A stretch of DNA of 64,000 nt from Lobosporangium transversale (lineage: Eukaryota > Mortierellomycota > Mortierellomycetes > Mortierellales > Mortierellaceae): contig NW_019028994.1 in NCBI RefSeq assembly GCF_002105155.1, forward strand, positions 558,001-622,000, written 5' to 3'. The notes under the pieces were generated by a model that was not told the DNA's origin, did not search any database, and saw only the letters and a list, made by a program, of their open reading frames with translations. Position numbers and translations under genes: made by a program. This document shows positions 34,240 through 49,105 of the stretch, piece by piece (position 1 is the first letter of the stretch; each line of letters begins with the position of its first letter).

Positions 34240-37200
34240 GACAATGTAATATTTTGTATAAAGAACGCATAAAAAAAAAAAAAAAAAAAAAAGAGAGATA
34301 AGGGAGATAGGATATTTATTTAGTTTTTCAAATATCAAATGTCAAATGTCAAATATCAAATACCAAAAAAAAAAAATAAATAAATAAATAAATAAAAAGA
34401 AATGCAGAACTCCTCGTGAAAAAACAAAGTGCTTCCAAAGTATCTGAAGCGCAGTTCAAGCAACTGAAGCGCAGTTCAAGTCATTTCAGGCCGCAGCAGC
34501 CTATGTATCCCAAACTTTTGAATCTTTCAGGCTTTATATATTCATTCATATCATGCCATATACCACAACAACTACAAAAAGAGAAAAAAGAGAAAAAGAA
34601 AAAGAAAAAAGAAAAAGTGGAATATTATTCATCTTTCTGTTGCATGGCATTTATACAATTAGTGTAACAATGCTAAAGGATATTTTTCAAAAAAAAATAA
34701 AAAATTGTTTGATTCTGCTCTTGCATGCCATGTGTGTGCATGTTATGTATAAATGTATACGTTTGTACAAATGTATATATAATTCTGCAGTTCTGTAATG
34801 TTCTTTTATTTAATTTAATCTTTCCAGCTTTCCCGCGCAATTTGTCCCGCCAAAAAAATTTTTTTTTTTTTTTTTTAAAGAAGAAAGCAAAAGTCAAGCT
34901 GTAAAAAAAAAAAAAAAAAAAGAAAAAGAATCCTTGTCGACAATGGCGGGAATGAATATGCGCTGAAAAAAGAAAAAAAAAGTTTTTCTTTCTTCTTTTT
35001 CCTTGGTTGTGTAGTGTTGTCCCGGTAGAATGGTAATCATCTTTCACCTTTGTGCAAAATGGATTTTATTTCAAATCCCAGGAAAGTATAACTAAAATAT
35101 ATATTTATATTTGTATTTATATTTACATTTGTATACCAACCGTAAACAGCAAATACCGATCCGACCCATCCAAACCATATCTCGTATAACATGTATATCT
35201 CATATCCTATATATCCTACTGTCCTACCTAAATCCAATGTCCTCCTGTCCTATATCCTATATCCTATATCCTATATCCTATATCCCATTTGTCCGGACTT
35301 TCCCCCTCCTATTCTTTTTCGTGAACGAATGTCAGGAACTGCTCATGTTAGTTGGACAAGAAGAAAAGGAGGAGGAGAGGTTCCCCCATTATTGCAGTAC
35401 GAATTTAAAGATGGCTTGTAGTTATCTGTTACGTAACTGCTTCTTTTATGATATATATACATATTCACTTCTGCGCTTTGCTTGTTTGTATGCCTGCATG
35501 CTTGCATGCTTGCTAAGGTGCCAATATGCACATATTCATATTCATATGTCATGATAATCAAAAAGAGGGAGTGGAAGAGAGGGGGGGGGGTGTGGGAAAG
35601 GATTACATATTACAAATATATATGTATATATTGATTTATTTATTTATTTATTAGGATTGATAAAGAATAAGTAAGAGTCAACATGTATAAAATGTAAACA
35701 TGGTCTGTAAATATGATACACACGTATACAAGAAAAAAAAAAAAAAAAAAAAAAAAACGCGGCAAACATAAACAAATATGTTTCGGGGATTTTATGTTTA
35801 AAGTTGACACCAAAAGAGTGTGGAGGAAAAAGAGGATGGAGGAAAGGAAATAAGAAGGGAAAGGAAAAAAAAAAAAAAAAAAAAAAAAAGGCGGCGGATG
35901 TTATTTATAATACTAATACATGCATTATATAATATAAAAAAAAAAACAAAGTAAAGATATAACAAGCAACCCGCCATTTTATTTTTTATTTTTTTTTGTT
36001 GTTTCTTGGTTCTGGGACAATGTTGACGGACAAGTCGAAATGCGCTTTCCACCTTCGTTACGTTGTTATATACATTCAGCTATTTCCAAAGACAATGGAA
36101 TGTGTTGGTCGTCTCTTTTGAGTTTAGCTGTCCAATAAAAATGAAGAGTAATTAAAAAATAAAATAAAATAAAAAACAAATCTAGCTGGGATCCCCCCAG
36201 GTCATGGAAGACCCTGAATTTGTGGTATACACTCTCATGTTATTAAGAGATGGGCTTATGAAGGGGAAGGGGAAGGGGAAGGAGCAGAAGGGAGGAGGAT
36301 GGGTGACCAAAGGGGGCCCAAAGGAGGCCCAAAAGGGGTGAAAGTCGCGAAATGGGGGGAGGGGGGGAGGGAGAAGAGGAATGTAAAAGGAGATGATAGG
36401 GAGGTACATGTAAATCCTTTGCCATTTGTGGGCCATAACACAGAGTTCTTGAGAATAAAATAAACAAGGTAAAATAAAATAAAACTGGAAAATAAATAAA
36501 GTATGAAATACAAAATAAAATAAAACTGACTTTTTATTTTGTTTTATTTTTAAACATATATATTTATTTATTTCCTGCCCTGGTTTGCACGTTTCAAATG
36601 GTGGCAAATGTGCATGTTTTACTTTACTGACATAGCCATTGACCCCCGAAAAACTGTGAATATTTATGTTTACACTAATTTTTTCTTTTGGACGTGTTAC
36701 AACTGACCCCATGAACCAAAAACGCGATTCATTTCTGCTTAGTGATATTGCGGCCGAATTTTTTTTTTTTTTTTTTTTTTTTTTTTGTTGACCTAGTAAC
36801 ATTACGACCGAATAGCCGGAAAGAGGAGCCGAGGTCAAGGGGGAAGGAAAAAAAAAAAAAAAAAAAAAAAAAATGAGAAGAGCATAAGGTATGAAGCATG
36901 AGGGATGAGGCATGTGGTATGTTGCCTGAATCATGAGCATTGAACTTGGATGCTCTTAAAACAAGCCTAGGGCAAAAAAAAATAAAAAATAAAAAAGCAA
37001 GGGTACTCTACAAAAGGTATACGCGTTAACAAAGGTAGTAAACAAGCAGTAAACAAGCAGTAAACAAGTATACACCAGATGGATATGAATAAGCCATACC
37101 CAGTTAACTGTATAAATGCATGAATAGCATGAATAGCATGAATAGCATGAATAGCATGATAGCATGAACAACAAATGAATGACCAGAGGGGAAAAGGCAA

Positions 37201-37347
37201 ATGAGATTATATACTTTACATTTTGGAATGAATGGTGGGGACATGGCATGACCCTCCACTCCTCTTCATCTTACGCGTTACCCTCTAGTCGGGTTGAGAC
37301 CATGTCCGTATGGTCTCACGACTTTTTTACTTGCACCTTGAGACCTA

Positions 37348-37381
<34 letters not shown>

Positions 37382-37701
37382 CAAATCAACAAAAACCAAA
37401 AAATGATCGGTAAGCAGTATTTTCTCTCTTTCTATCTAGTCATCAACCCTTCTATCCTTCTATCCTTCTATCTATCTATCTATATATCCATATATCCATC
37501 TATATCCATCTATCTCTATCGATCTCTCTCTGTCTCTCTCTGTCTGTCTGTCTCTTCCTGTTGGTCCTGCTATGTCTTCAAAGTTGTTGTTGGCGCTGTT
37601 GCTATTGTTATTGGCACTGTTATTATGGCTGTTGTTGTTGTGGTTGCTGTTGCAGATATTTTTTGTTTTTCTTCCTGCCATTTAGCATGACAACTTTCCC
37701 T

Positions 37702-37732
<31 letters not shown>

Positions 37733-38631
37733 CCTATGCTCCTATGCTAATTCTGCTGTTTTTTGCATTCCCTCCTTTTGGTTTGGTGATTTATTTCCCT
37801 CCAAAACTTTCTTTTTTTCAAAAAGCGTTTATGCGTTTAAAAAAAAAAAAAAAAAAAAAAAATGAGCGTTGAGCATTAAAGGATCTATAATTTCTCTGAC
37901 CAGAATAGTGTACACTGTACTTGTACTTGTACTGTATGCACAAAGAAAGTACAAAGAAAGACGCATTAGGTAGACATGAACAGGCTTTTATTTATTTATT
38001 TATTTATTTATTTTCTTTACTATAACCTTCTACTAGTCTTTTACTAAACAAACTATAGAAACATGTATAATAAAATAACAAAAATAAAAAATAAAAAAAT
38101 GTAGAAAGAGCATAGAAAAACAAAAAGAGAGAAAGAGCAAAGGAGCGGAAACGAGGTCTATACAATGTGGACTGATGCAGGGGTATCAGTTGACTAGAAG
38201 AGACTAGAGTCTAGAGACTAGGGTTGATAAAACCGGAGTGAGGCCCCTCGATTCCAAACTGGTTTTTTTTTTTATTTTTTTATTTTTTTGTTTTCATCAC
38301 CCCAGAGCTTGATGTCAATGATCGGAGCATTGAGTATCCTTTACTTTACTTTACATGTACAGTTACAGTACATAGAGTGCATGTATGAATGTATAGTAGT
38401 CGATCACTGTTTTTCTCTCTTTTTTTTTTTTTTTTTTTTTCTTTTCTTTCTTTTTCCTTGTGAGCGCGTAAAAAAAACTAATAAAAAAATAGAGATATCA
38501 ATTGGCTTTCTCTACTCGTATACTCTATGAATTATATATACCATGCAATGATTTGCAATTGATCGCTCATTTCATTCAGCACTCACACACTCACACACTC
38601 ACTTACACCGCCCGCTCACCATCTTTGGCAA

Positions 38632-38668
<37 letters not shown>

Positions 38669-40500
38669 GATGAGAATAAATGCTCTTCTTTATGACCCGG
38701 TCCATGAGAATGTGTCAGGTTGTTGGCAGAGAATGAATAAGAAATAAAAGATGGAATAAAGAAAAAAGAATGGGAACTGCAAAAGAAGTACCGGCGCTGC
38801 GGATAAACTAAAAACTGCTTGTAGAGCAATTATGGCATTTCAAACACCTCTCTTCCCTGGTGATAAATATATATATATAAATAAAATAAGAAAAGGAAAG
38901 GACTATGCATAAAGAAGGCTTTTGTTGTTTTTGTTTTGTTTTTTTTCTTTTATTTTCTTTTATTTTTATACTATTTGTGAATGTTGTTGACACGTTGGTT
39001 GACAACCTTCTGTGTGAAGCTTTGCACGTACAGTAGACACAATTTGCCCAGTGCCCCCAATGCATGGCATATAAACCAATGCATGTAAAGCATGTGTGGT
39101 GCTGGGGCCATTTTAAAGTTCGGTTCATCCAATGAAATGCCCTCACTACCGAACGGAACACAACGTCCAAAAAAACTTCAGTGACAGCCTTATCTAGCAA
39201 ACCCACAACTGACTACACACAAGGAGGTGGCACTGTCCAAACAGACACACAAGGAAGAAGGGGGGGGATAGTACATGGTCTGAGAACACAAGGACACAGG
39301 GACACAAGGGCACAAGAACACAAGATAGACAGAGACTAGGCGTTTCTTTGTTTCTTTCAATATCAACGTGAGAACTTTTTTATTTTTATTTTTATTTTTT
39401 TATTTTTATTTTTTTATTTTTTTTTTCCTTTTCATTGATAGATAGCCTCGCTCTAAATGCATAGTTTTTATTTTATTTTATTTTTTTTAGGGTCCTCGAT
39501 CAGGGTTCCTTGACCAGCGCTTTGCTTTTAGGGAGAATTAAATGATGATATGCAATGCAGATGATACAACATTCGAAAGAAAAAAAAAACTTCAATGTGG
39601 TTTTTTTTTCATTTTTCTAATCTTTAGAAAAATAAAATTAAAATAAAATAATGATGCATCTATAGCCTCTACCCATTTTTTGGATCTTTGCTACTGGAAA
39701 GAGAGAGAAAGAGAAAAAGAGATCAAAAAGAAAGAGGGAGAGAGGAGGGTTATTGCGTGCATACTATTAATACATGGACCATTAATCCTCTCTCTCTTTA
39801 CTATCCCAATTTTTTTTTTTTTTTTTTTTTTTTTTTACGTAAAAAACAGATTTTAATACTAAATACTAGATTATGCATGTACTTGCTTGACTTCATATAC
39901 ACAAAACCAGATATAAAGAAGATGTAATTTATATACGCGTGTTGGACACACACCACCACAAACACAATCCACATACACCTCCTTGCAGGAACTAGGAGAG
40001 AATTAGATGAACAAATCAATAAAGGATTAGAGGAAATATGAAATATGAAATAAGGAATAAAAAAGAATAATGAGTAATGAAATGTAGGAGGAAGGGGAAG
40101 AGGGGGGTGAAGAGGGGCGAAGGGTTTCTGTTTGACACGCGAGGCCCAGACCAGGAACAATGGCGCCATGCACCAGATCAAATATCAAATAAGTAAAAAA
40201 GCACGTTGACCAAAAAAATAAAGAATTTTTCCTTTCAGGCTTTTCACTCTTCAATGGTTTCCTATTGTTCTACGTTTGAGCTGCATGATTGCATCGATCT
40301 CTGGGTGTAAATGTTATAAATGTAATAGATACTATGAACACAAGTATACAGATGTCATTGCTTTTGGTACTAAACTGCTACTTTATCCAAGAAAAATTGC
40401 GGATGCCAAAGGGGATGACAGATACAGATATACAGTATAACAGGTTTATCTTGCTGGGTTTAAGCATAATTGGGCAATGATGTATGAGATGCATAGAAGG

Positions 40501-40532
<32 letters not shown>

Positions 40533-41233
40533 CTTTTGGTCTGGTCTGGTCTGGTCTGGTCTGATCAAGAAGAGGGAACACAACGTTACTCATCGGAGGA
40601 TTATTTGGTCCTTTACAAATCAATGTTGGCTAAATAAAAGTGACACCGAAGGGGGATTGGAAAGTAGGGAAAGTGACAGACCAAAGACGCTCTTCCTCTT
40701 TGTCTCCTCTCTCCGCTCCGCCATTGTACTTCCTGTCCTCCCGAACCCGAACCCGAACCCGAACTGAACTCACTCAATATACTGTGTATACGTTATTAGG
40801 TACATATACTTACAATGGAATGAGCCATGTTGTACACACTCTGGCACTCTAACACTCTATAGGTTATAGACAAAGAGTGCATGTGTTTCGTGTTCGTTAC
40901 AAGTAAATGCATCGATGCATTCTTTTTTGTTGATCATCTCTATAGAGCTTTTTTTTTTTTTTTTTTTTGTGGCAATACAAAAGAAAAGATGTAGAGTTTC
41001 TATTGAGTGTCTATTGAATCAAAAAAGAAATCTTATCCAATTCGTCATACCCTATTGTCTCCGTCATGATTGCTGGTTCTCGCTCTCATCACATACATGC
41101 ACGTCAATACATGGACCATGGGCAATGGGCCAAGTATATCTGTTAAGCAAAGCCAAAATCTTTTTTATCCGCCCCTCCCCATCTAGTCTATTTCATTCTA
41201 TCCCTTCGATCCCTTCAACCACAAGGTTAAAAA

Positions 41234-41269
<36 letters not shown>

Positions 41270-42265
41270 AATTGCCCAGTTCCTGTACACATTAAAAAAA
41301 AACTATATTTTTGTGTGTAATTGAAACCCATTTCGGTTCGAATCGAATCGACACAACAACAAAAATAATAAAATGCAAATGAGGTGAGGAGGCTGGTAAG
41401 CACATTCTCATTAGAAATATAAATGCAACGTTTGAGTGAAATTACATGTACACAAGGGAGAGAGAATAGGCTGACCCTAGCCCCTGAAAAATAAAAAAAA
41501 CATTGCTAATTCACTAATTGCTGCTCAGTCATAGAAAGAAATAGACAGAAGACTGTGTGTGAGAGAGAGAGAGAGAGAGAAAGAGAGTAATGCATCCACC
41601 ATACAAACACACACACACATCTATACACATACACTATGTATATATTATATAGTAATTATACATATTATATATATATATAAATATATAGTTAGTTAACATA
41701 GTGAGCGAAAGTAGTGGCAAGGGAATGAGATTCCAATTGGTGATAAATGAGTTAGAGACCTTGAAAGAGGACCAAGACCTGATTTTTTTCTTTTTTCTTG
41801 ATGCATGGAGTTTCAAAAAAATAAAACAATCGATGCTCACAATAATGGTTGAGTTGAGCAGGTATATATGCTGAGCAAAAGGCTTTTTTAAAAAAAATAA
41901 AATAAAATAGAGGATGAGCAAGATGGCATGGCCCAACATCATGGTCCATGCTTAGCAGAGCTGCATGTTCAATGTGGAAGGTGCATCTGCATTTATTTTG
42001 AAATAATGGTCCTACCTAATTCCTGGTACATGTAACATCTCCCATGTCACAATTGTCATCGCCCATCAGTCCAAATTTTTTTTTTCTTATTCTTCTATAG
42101 CTCAATTACTCGTGACAAAGGGCGAATAAATAAAAGATAAAAATAAAAAATAAAAATGTGCACCTTAAACGTCTCAAGGTGCATTCTTTTTTTTTTTATT
42201 TTATTTTTTTTATTATACCTTTTGCTTGCTTGCTTGCCTCATTGCTTGCTTCATTGCTTGAACGC

Positions 42266-42296
<31 letters not shown>

Positions 42297-42913
42297 CTCG
42301 TCCGTTGTTAAAATATGTTACATGTTTTTTTTTTTTTTTTTATCGCTCAAAAAGCTCACATACAGCCAGCCATCAGCTAACAGCATCAGCAGGAGTCAGA
42401 AGGAGTAAAGAGGGAGCATAAAGCTTTTATAACTGGTTGCAAAAATAATGCCGCACCAGAGAAATAGTATCACATTGCCATAAGACCAATGGTCGCGCTT
42501 CAACATTGCTTTTAGAAAAAAGAGAAAAATAAGAAAACATAAAATAAATATAAAATAAATATAAAACAAAAACAAAAACAATGATCGAATGGGCTTGTCC
42601 TTTTGATATGATTGAACAAGAAACATTATAATGTTGGATCAAGAAATTGAATGCTTTTTACAAAAGAGTAAAAAGAAAAAGGACTAAAAAAAGGGAGCTC
42701 TTTTCCCTATTGTTCACTCTCTTCTGCACCTTTACCAGTACATGAATCTGCATAGTCTGGACAGCCGTTGATTGGCTCGCTACAGTTCCATCATTACCCC
42801 CATTTACACCTACAAACTAACTCACAAGACCCCACCCGTTTTTTTTTTTTTTTTTATCTTTTTTATGCCTTCGCCTCTATGCCTTTGACTTTAGAGCTTT
42901 GCCTATTGGCTTT

Positions 42914-42947
<34 letters not shown>

Positions 42948-42972
42948 GTTTTCCTTTTGCCACCTTTTGTTC

Positions 42973-43003
<31 letters not shown>

Positions 43004-45617
43004 AATGAACACGCGATAAGGAATGACATGTATGCGTTGATTTGCATTGGAAAAGCGAGATTTGCGAGCATACATTACGGTCATGAGTGGACCATGGAGC
43101 AAAGTCTAGTACCTTGTTTTCCCACTGATTAGAAATTTATTCATGCTTTATTACTATTGTCTCAAAAACAATAACCGAGCAAAGGATCAAAGAGTTTTGT
43201 GGAGGCAAAGAGGATAGGGGAGGGTGGTTGTTACATGTTTTGTTCTGCATATTTGCCAAGCGGATAGTGAATGAGTAAGAGATAGAGGGATGACGATCAC
43301 CTACCTCAAAAACGAGATGGAACAAACACTCCTTTCTTCATTCTCAGCAGGATGATCAATCTACAATATATGCAATATATACAATATATATATTCGTGTT
43401 GTTTGTGTTGTATGTGTATATGTTGTGTTTATGCAAGTAACCAAAACCACGACCTCTAAGGCTGTAACCGCTCGACTGTCTGTCTCACTGGGCATCTTGT
43501 TGATGTGCCGTTACGGACGTATGGTTGTGATAATTCATGTTCGATGGCAACTTTCTTTTTCTTCTTCCTTCTGATAATCAGACCAATCTATTTAGGTTTT
43601 GTCTCTACCTCATCTTGATAGAACAGTTGATTGCTGACCAATCCGTTCACCTTTGAACCTCCGCTCCTCGTCATCCTCCATCGTCGCTCTTCAAAGTTTC
43701 TTTCTTTTTTACTTGCATGTCTATACTTTACTTGTCTCTTCCCGCGCCTTTTTCTTTCTTTCCCAGTCTCCAAAAGATATATATATATATATTTTTTGGC
43801 GCGTAATTATTTTCTATGGCATAATATATATTTTATTTTATTTTTTTTTTTAGTTGGTTATGGGAGGATGATGTATTCGTTGCTTATGTGGTTTGTTCCC
43901 GTCGACATGCAGGTCCTAATTAACGTTGAACTATTTGGTTGGAAGCACTAATGAGGAGAATTTTCTATTTCTGCAAAAAAAAAAAAAAAAATTCTTTTTT
44001 GCTATAGCGTTTATTGTTTGCGACTTGTTGTGATTCTTCTTCCTTTTTCTTGTCTTTCTCTCTCTCTCTTTTCGTTCGTTTGTCAAAGAGGTGGCCCCGT
44101 CGCGATTTGCATTATCGTTCATTTAAGAACTTTGGTTCTCTGTTCAACTAACCTGACTGATTTTCTAAAGTCTTTTTAGGAACGCATTTTTTTTTTTATT
44201 TTTATTTTTATTATTTTTATTAAAATTAATTATCTCCGAATGGGATTTTCTTTCCTCTTTTTTTTTTTTTCCTTTTTCCTTTCTTTGTTGTCTTTGCCAC
44301 TTTGCCTCTATCATTGATCTCTTTATCACTTTATCTCTTTGTGGACAGAGAAAGAACAGCGTAGAAGTGACATGGAAGATATAGTCAACCTAGAGACTTG
44401 TAATATGATACATGTCCATGTCTATAGGCTAGAATAAAAAAAAAAAGAAATAAAAAAGAAAGTAAAGTAAAAAGCAAAAATAAAAATTAAAATAAAAAGC
44501 GGAAATAAATAAATCGGGTGTACTGTACATGTACTGTAGCACTGAATTGACTGAATAGGAAACATCTCCTGTGCAACGATGGGTGAAACCTCCGGTTATG
44601 TCAATTGCTCAGAAAAAAGGGACCAACGGATATTTACTTGACATCGCACATTAGAGCAGACCGTTTGGGTACGGTACTTTGCTCTTGCCATTTGCTCCGA
44701 GAGGGAGATTGAAAATAAAACAAAAGATGGAAGGGATATCTATACTATTCAATTCATTCGATACTATAGGCACAGCATGCCTTTTTTTTTTTTTTTTTTT
44801 AAACTATTTAGGCTAATCATTCTTTATTATACACATGGTGCTTTGAGTAACAAAGGTATGCATATAGTCATTCAATCCTATTATATATATACGATATTAT
44901 ATGTATATAAAAAAAAGATATGCAATTCAATCAGACCCTGTTGTGCAGGCATTGTCAAGGGGAAGGAGTAAAATAAAGCATTTTGCACATAAAAATATCT
45001 TTGTTTTCAATCCTTTCTACACCAAATAACAATAACAATAACAATAGCGATAACAACAATAATGCAGTAGCAGTGTCCAACAACAATAAAGAGGATAAAA
45101 ACGATGGCAACGACCGAAATAAAATAGAGAAGAGAAACGTAAATAGAATGGAAATAAAGTAAAAAGTAAAAAACAAAAAAATGGCGCCAAAGAAGTGATT
45201 ATCGGTTGGGATTGGATTGGGTTGGATTGGATTGATAGGGCATTTGAATGGATAAACAAGAATATATATCCGTCTATGTACACAATACAATCAAATCAAT
45301 TGGCCCCAACTCAACTCTAAAAAACTCTCTTTGCGCAGAGAAAGAGCAAGGAAAGAAAAGAAAAGAAAAGAAAGAGAGGAAGAAGAAAAGAAAAAGAAAA
45401 AGAAAAAGAAAAAGAAATAAGGAATGAATAAGAAAAAGACATTCAATCCGCTTTTCTTTATTTCTTTCTTTATTCCATTTACTTTAATGCATCCACAGTC
45501 AGAACAATTGACCTTAACTGTGTGTTCCTGTGCCTGATGTCTGTTACCCTCTGTGAATTCGTTTTTATTTCTTTATCTTAGTCTATTGTTCCTGGCCTAT
45601 CCTTCTCTTGTCCCCGG
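34001..45617. other. Long gene-poor region rich in homopolymers and microsatellites
   Basis: I find no protein gene in 11.6 kb on either strand. Frames here are short and made of Phe/Lys/Ser runs. Visible elements include (TAATAA)n near 37348-37378, CTAT/TCTG repeats near 37446-37552, a CCCGAA repeat near 40741-40765, TCTGG repeats near 40539-40560, TATTTA runs near 37988-38012, a G-rich stretch near 45205-45235, and dozens of A or T runs over 20 nt. It may include 3' UTR and a distal promoter, or unannotated non-coding RNA. Confidence 0.5.
37287..37328 (+). other. Stem-loop followed by a T run
   Basis: TGAGACCAT (37295-37303), a six-base loop, then ATGGTCTCA (37310-37318) pair perfectly. 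The stem extends outward with GTCG/CGAC across a three-base bulge and is followed after 'a' by TTTTTT (37323-37328). The shape resembles the end of a small structured RNA with a Pol III-type terminator. No box A/B promoter was identified with confidence. Confidence 0.4.
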
Positions 45618-45625
45618 TATATAAA
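45618..45625 (+). promoter_or_regulatory. TATA box of the zinc-finger gene
   Basis: TATATAAA is followed by about 780 nt of CT-rich leader up to the ATG at 46428, the leader type seen before other genes here. Transcription probably starts near 45650. Confidence 0.45.
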
Positions 45626-46427
45626 CCATCTCACTTCCCCCCTCACTTTCTTACAAAAACATAAAACCTACTCTTCTCTCTTAGAAGCTCTTTCATCAGT
45701 CTCTTCCTCTGTCCTCCGTCTCCTCTCTTTCATTCCTTTCTCCTCTCCATTCGATATACCCCTCTCCCCCTTGGGACAACAGGCGAACATCATCCCTCCT
45801 CCTTTATCTTTTACTGTTGCACCTTTCAAATCATATCCCCCTTTTTTTTTTTTTTTTTATCCAAATACCGAGCACAAGGTAATATTCCCTTCCTTCCTTC
45901 CTTCCTTCCTTCGATTCCTCTTTTCTTCATCTGCTCAGGCTTGCACAACCGTCCGATTCTCCAGCGCAAAATACCCTTTTTCATTCTTCATCCCTTTACT
46001 TTCATGCTCTCCAAATCCTTATGCAGCATCGTATAACGTGGTGTATACAACCACATTTGATATGCACATCATCTGTTGCATCGGTCCTAACTTGCCAAAC
46101 CACACCACCCAACATCTTCATAAAAATGCCTTCATCCCCCCCCCCCTCCCCTTTTTCTCTCTTTCCAATCTAACTAACATCTAAATTGTCTTTGTGTTTA
46201 CGTTTGTGTCCAATAGAAGGCTGTTCTTCCCCTGCATAACTCCCTACTCCTCCATTCCTCGTTTGAAACTACACGAACCATTTTCATTTCGTTCCTTTTT
46301 TCACCCCTCTGTTTATCTATCCTATCCCTATTCCCTATCCTTTCCTTTTCCCTCTTTTTTATTTACTTTTTTTCGCCCCTTGTGGCTTTAGTTTTTCAAA
46401 ATTAATCCCTTGAACCCCCTGCCCAAG

Positions 46428-47916
<1,489 letters not shown>

Positions 47917-48534
47917 AGCAAAGAAGCAAAAGCAAAAACAAAAGCAAAAGCAAAAAAAAAAAAAGACTTTATATTATATCTTGCATTTATTATACCCTTT
48001 TTCCTTTCAGAAAACATGGCTTTTGGAATCTTTGAACTGTTCCTCCGTTAAGCATGTGTTTTGATTCTTTCTTTTTAATATCCTTTCTTTCTTTACCCAT
48101 TGATGATCTTTATCCTTCATTAAGGAAAGAAGAAAGAAGAAAGTGAAGAAAGTCTTTTTTTTTTTTTTTTTTATTTTTTTTCCTTTATTGCTATCTTTTT
48201 TATCCTTTTTATATAATTTTTCTAATCTTTGGCATTCCATTATTTTTGGTCTATATCTATTACTTTATTATTATTATTATTATATCTTTTCTTTTTTCTT
48301 TTTTTCTTTTTTTATGAGGAAAAAAAAAAAAAAAAAAAAAAAAACTATCCTTTTTATTCCTCACTGTACAGATTTTTTATTTATTTATTTATTTATTTTA
48401 TCTCATCCTTCTACTTCAATTTTAGTTGTAGTTTAATATTGTTTTCTCTTTTGATATTTGCTATTTCAGTTTGTATCATCTATTCTCTCTCTATTCTATT
48501 CTCAATAAATAAATTATTTGCTTAAAAAAAAAAA
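47917..48534. other. 3' region of the zinc-finger gene, low complexity
   Basis: The segment has AAGCAA repeats directly after the stop, then T and A runs and TATT repeats; 'aataaataaat' near 48503 may be a poly(A) signal. No gene is supported. Confidence 0.4.
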
Positions 48535-48592
48535 GAGTGCACGTGAGATATATTTAAATGAACATGCATTTACATAAGAAAAAAAAAAAACA
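48535..48592 (+). repeat. Direct repeat at the left boundary of NLR arm 2
   Basis: The motif 'gagtgcacgtgagata', then 'taaatgaacatgca' and an A run, is matched at 56308-56360 by 'gagtgcacgcgaaat', 'ttaatgaatatgca' and an A run. Both copies also follow an A run. The two lie on either side of the NLR copy 2 unit. Confidence 0.65.
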
Positions 48593-48615
48593 TTACCACT
48601 TTTGCCCTTGAGAAG

Positions 48616-48653
<38 letters not shown>

Positions 48654-49105
48654 GACAGGGCTGAGCACGCGTAACTGTTTGCAAGAAAATAAAGTGAAAC
48701 TAGAGAGACATTAAAAAGAAGGTGCCCTTGAAGTTGAGGTTGAAGTCGAAGGATATCTCTTAAGGGGGAAACAAAGCGAAGTGAACCCGCATTTTATAAT
48801 GCTCACTTGTATGCATGCATGCATGCTTACTTTCTTTCTTCTCTCTTTTCTTTCTCATAACTTCGCCGCATACAACGTCACACAACCCCCCCCCCCCCCC
48901 CCAGCTGATTTTTCTTAAAAAAACTCGAATTCTTGAGTAAGGGACATGCCTCCACCACCTCCTTGGAACTTACAAAAGACGTTCACTCACTTATGAAGCT
49001 CACTACTAACACACGCTTTCAAACAAAAACCACATTTTCTTTGAAATGAATAGATTATAATCAAATAGAAATAGAAATAAAAATAAAAAGGGCGAACAAT
49101 AGTCC

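Noticed and set aside
36182..36940. 252-aa minus-strand frame
   Set aside because: Composition is Phe, Pro and Lys runs produced by homopolymers and GGGGAA repeats; no conserved-looking segment or promoter.
40741..40765. CCCGAA repeat considered as telomere-like sequence
   Set aside because: Only four units, not a known fungal telomere unit, and internal to ordinary sequence.
41328..41350. GGTTCGAATC word considered as a tRNA B box
   Set aside because: No cloverleaf or A box can be folded around it on either strand.
43631..43951. 106-aa hydrophobic plus-strand frame
   Set aside because: Hydrophobicity comes from T-rich sequence and TATA repeats; no homologous-looking motif.
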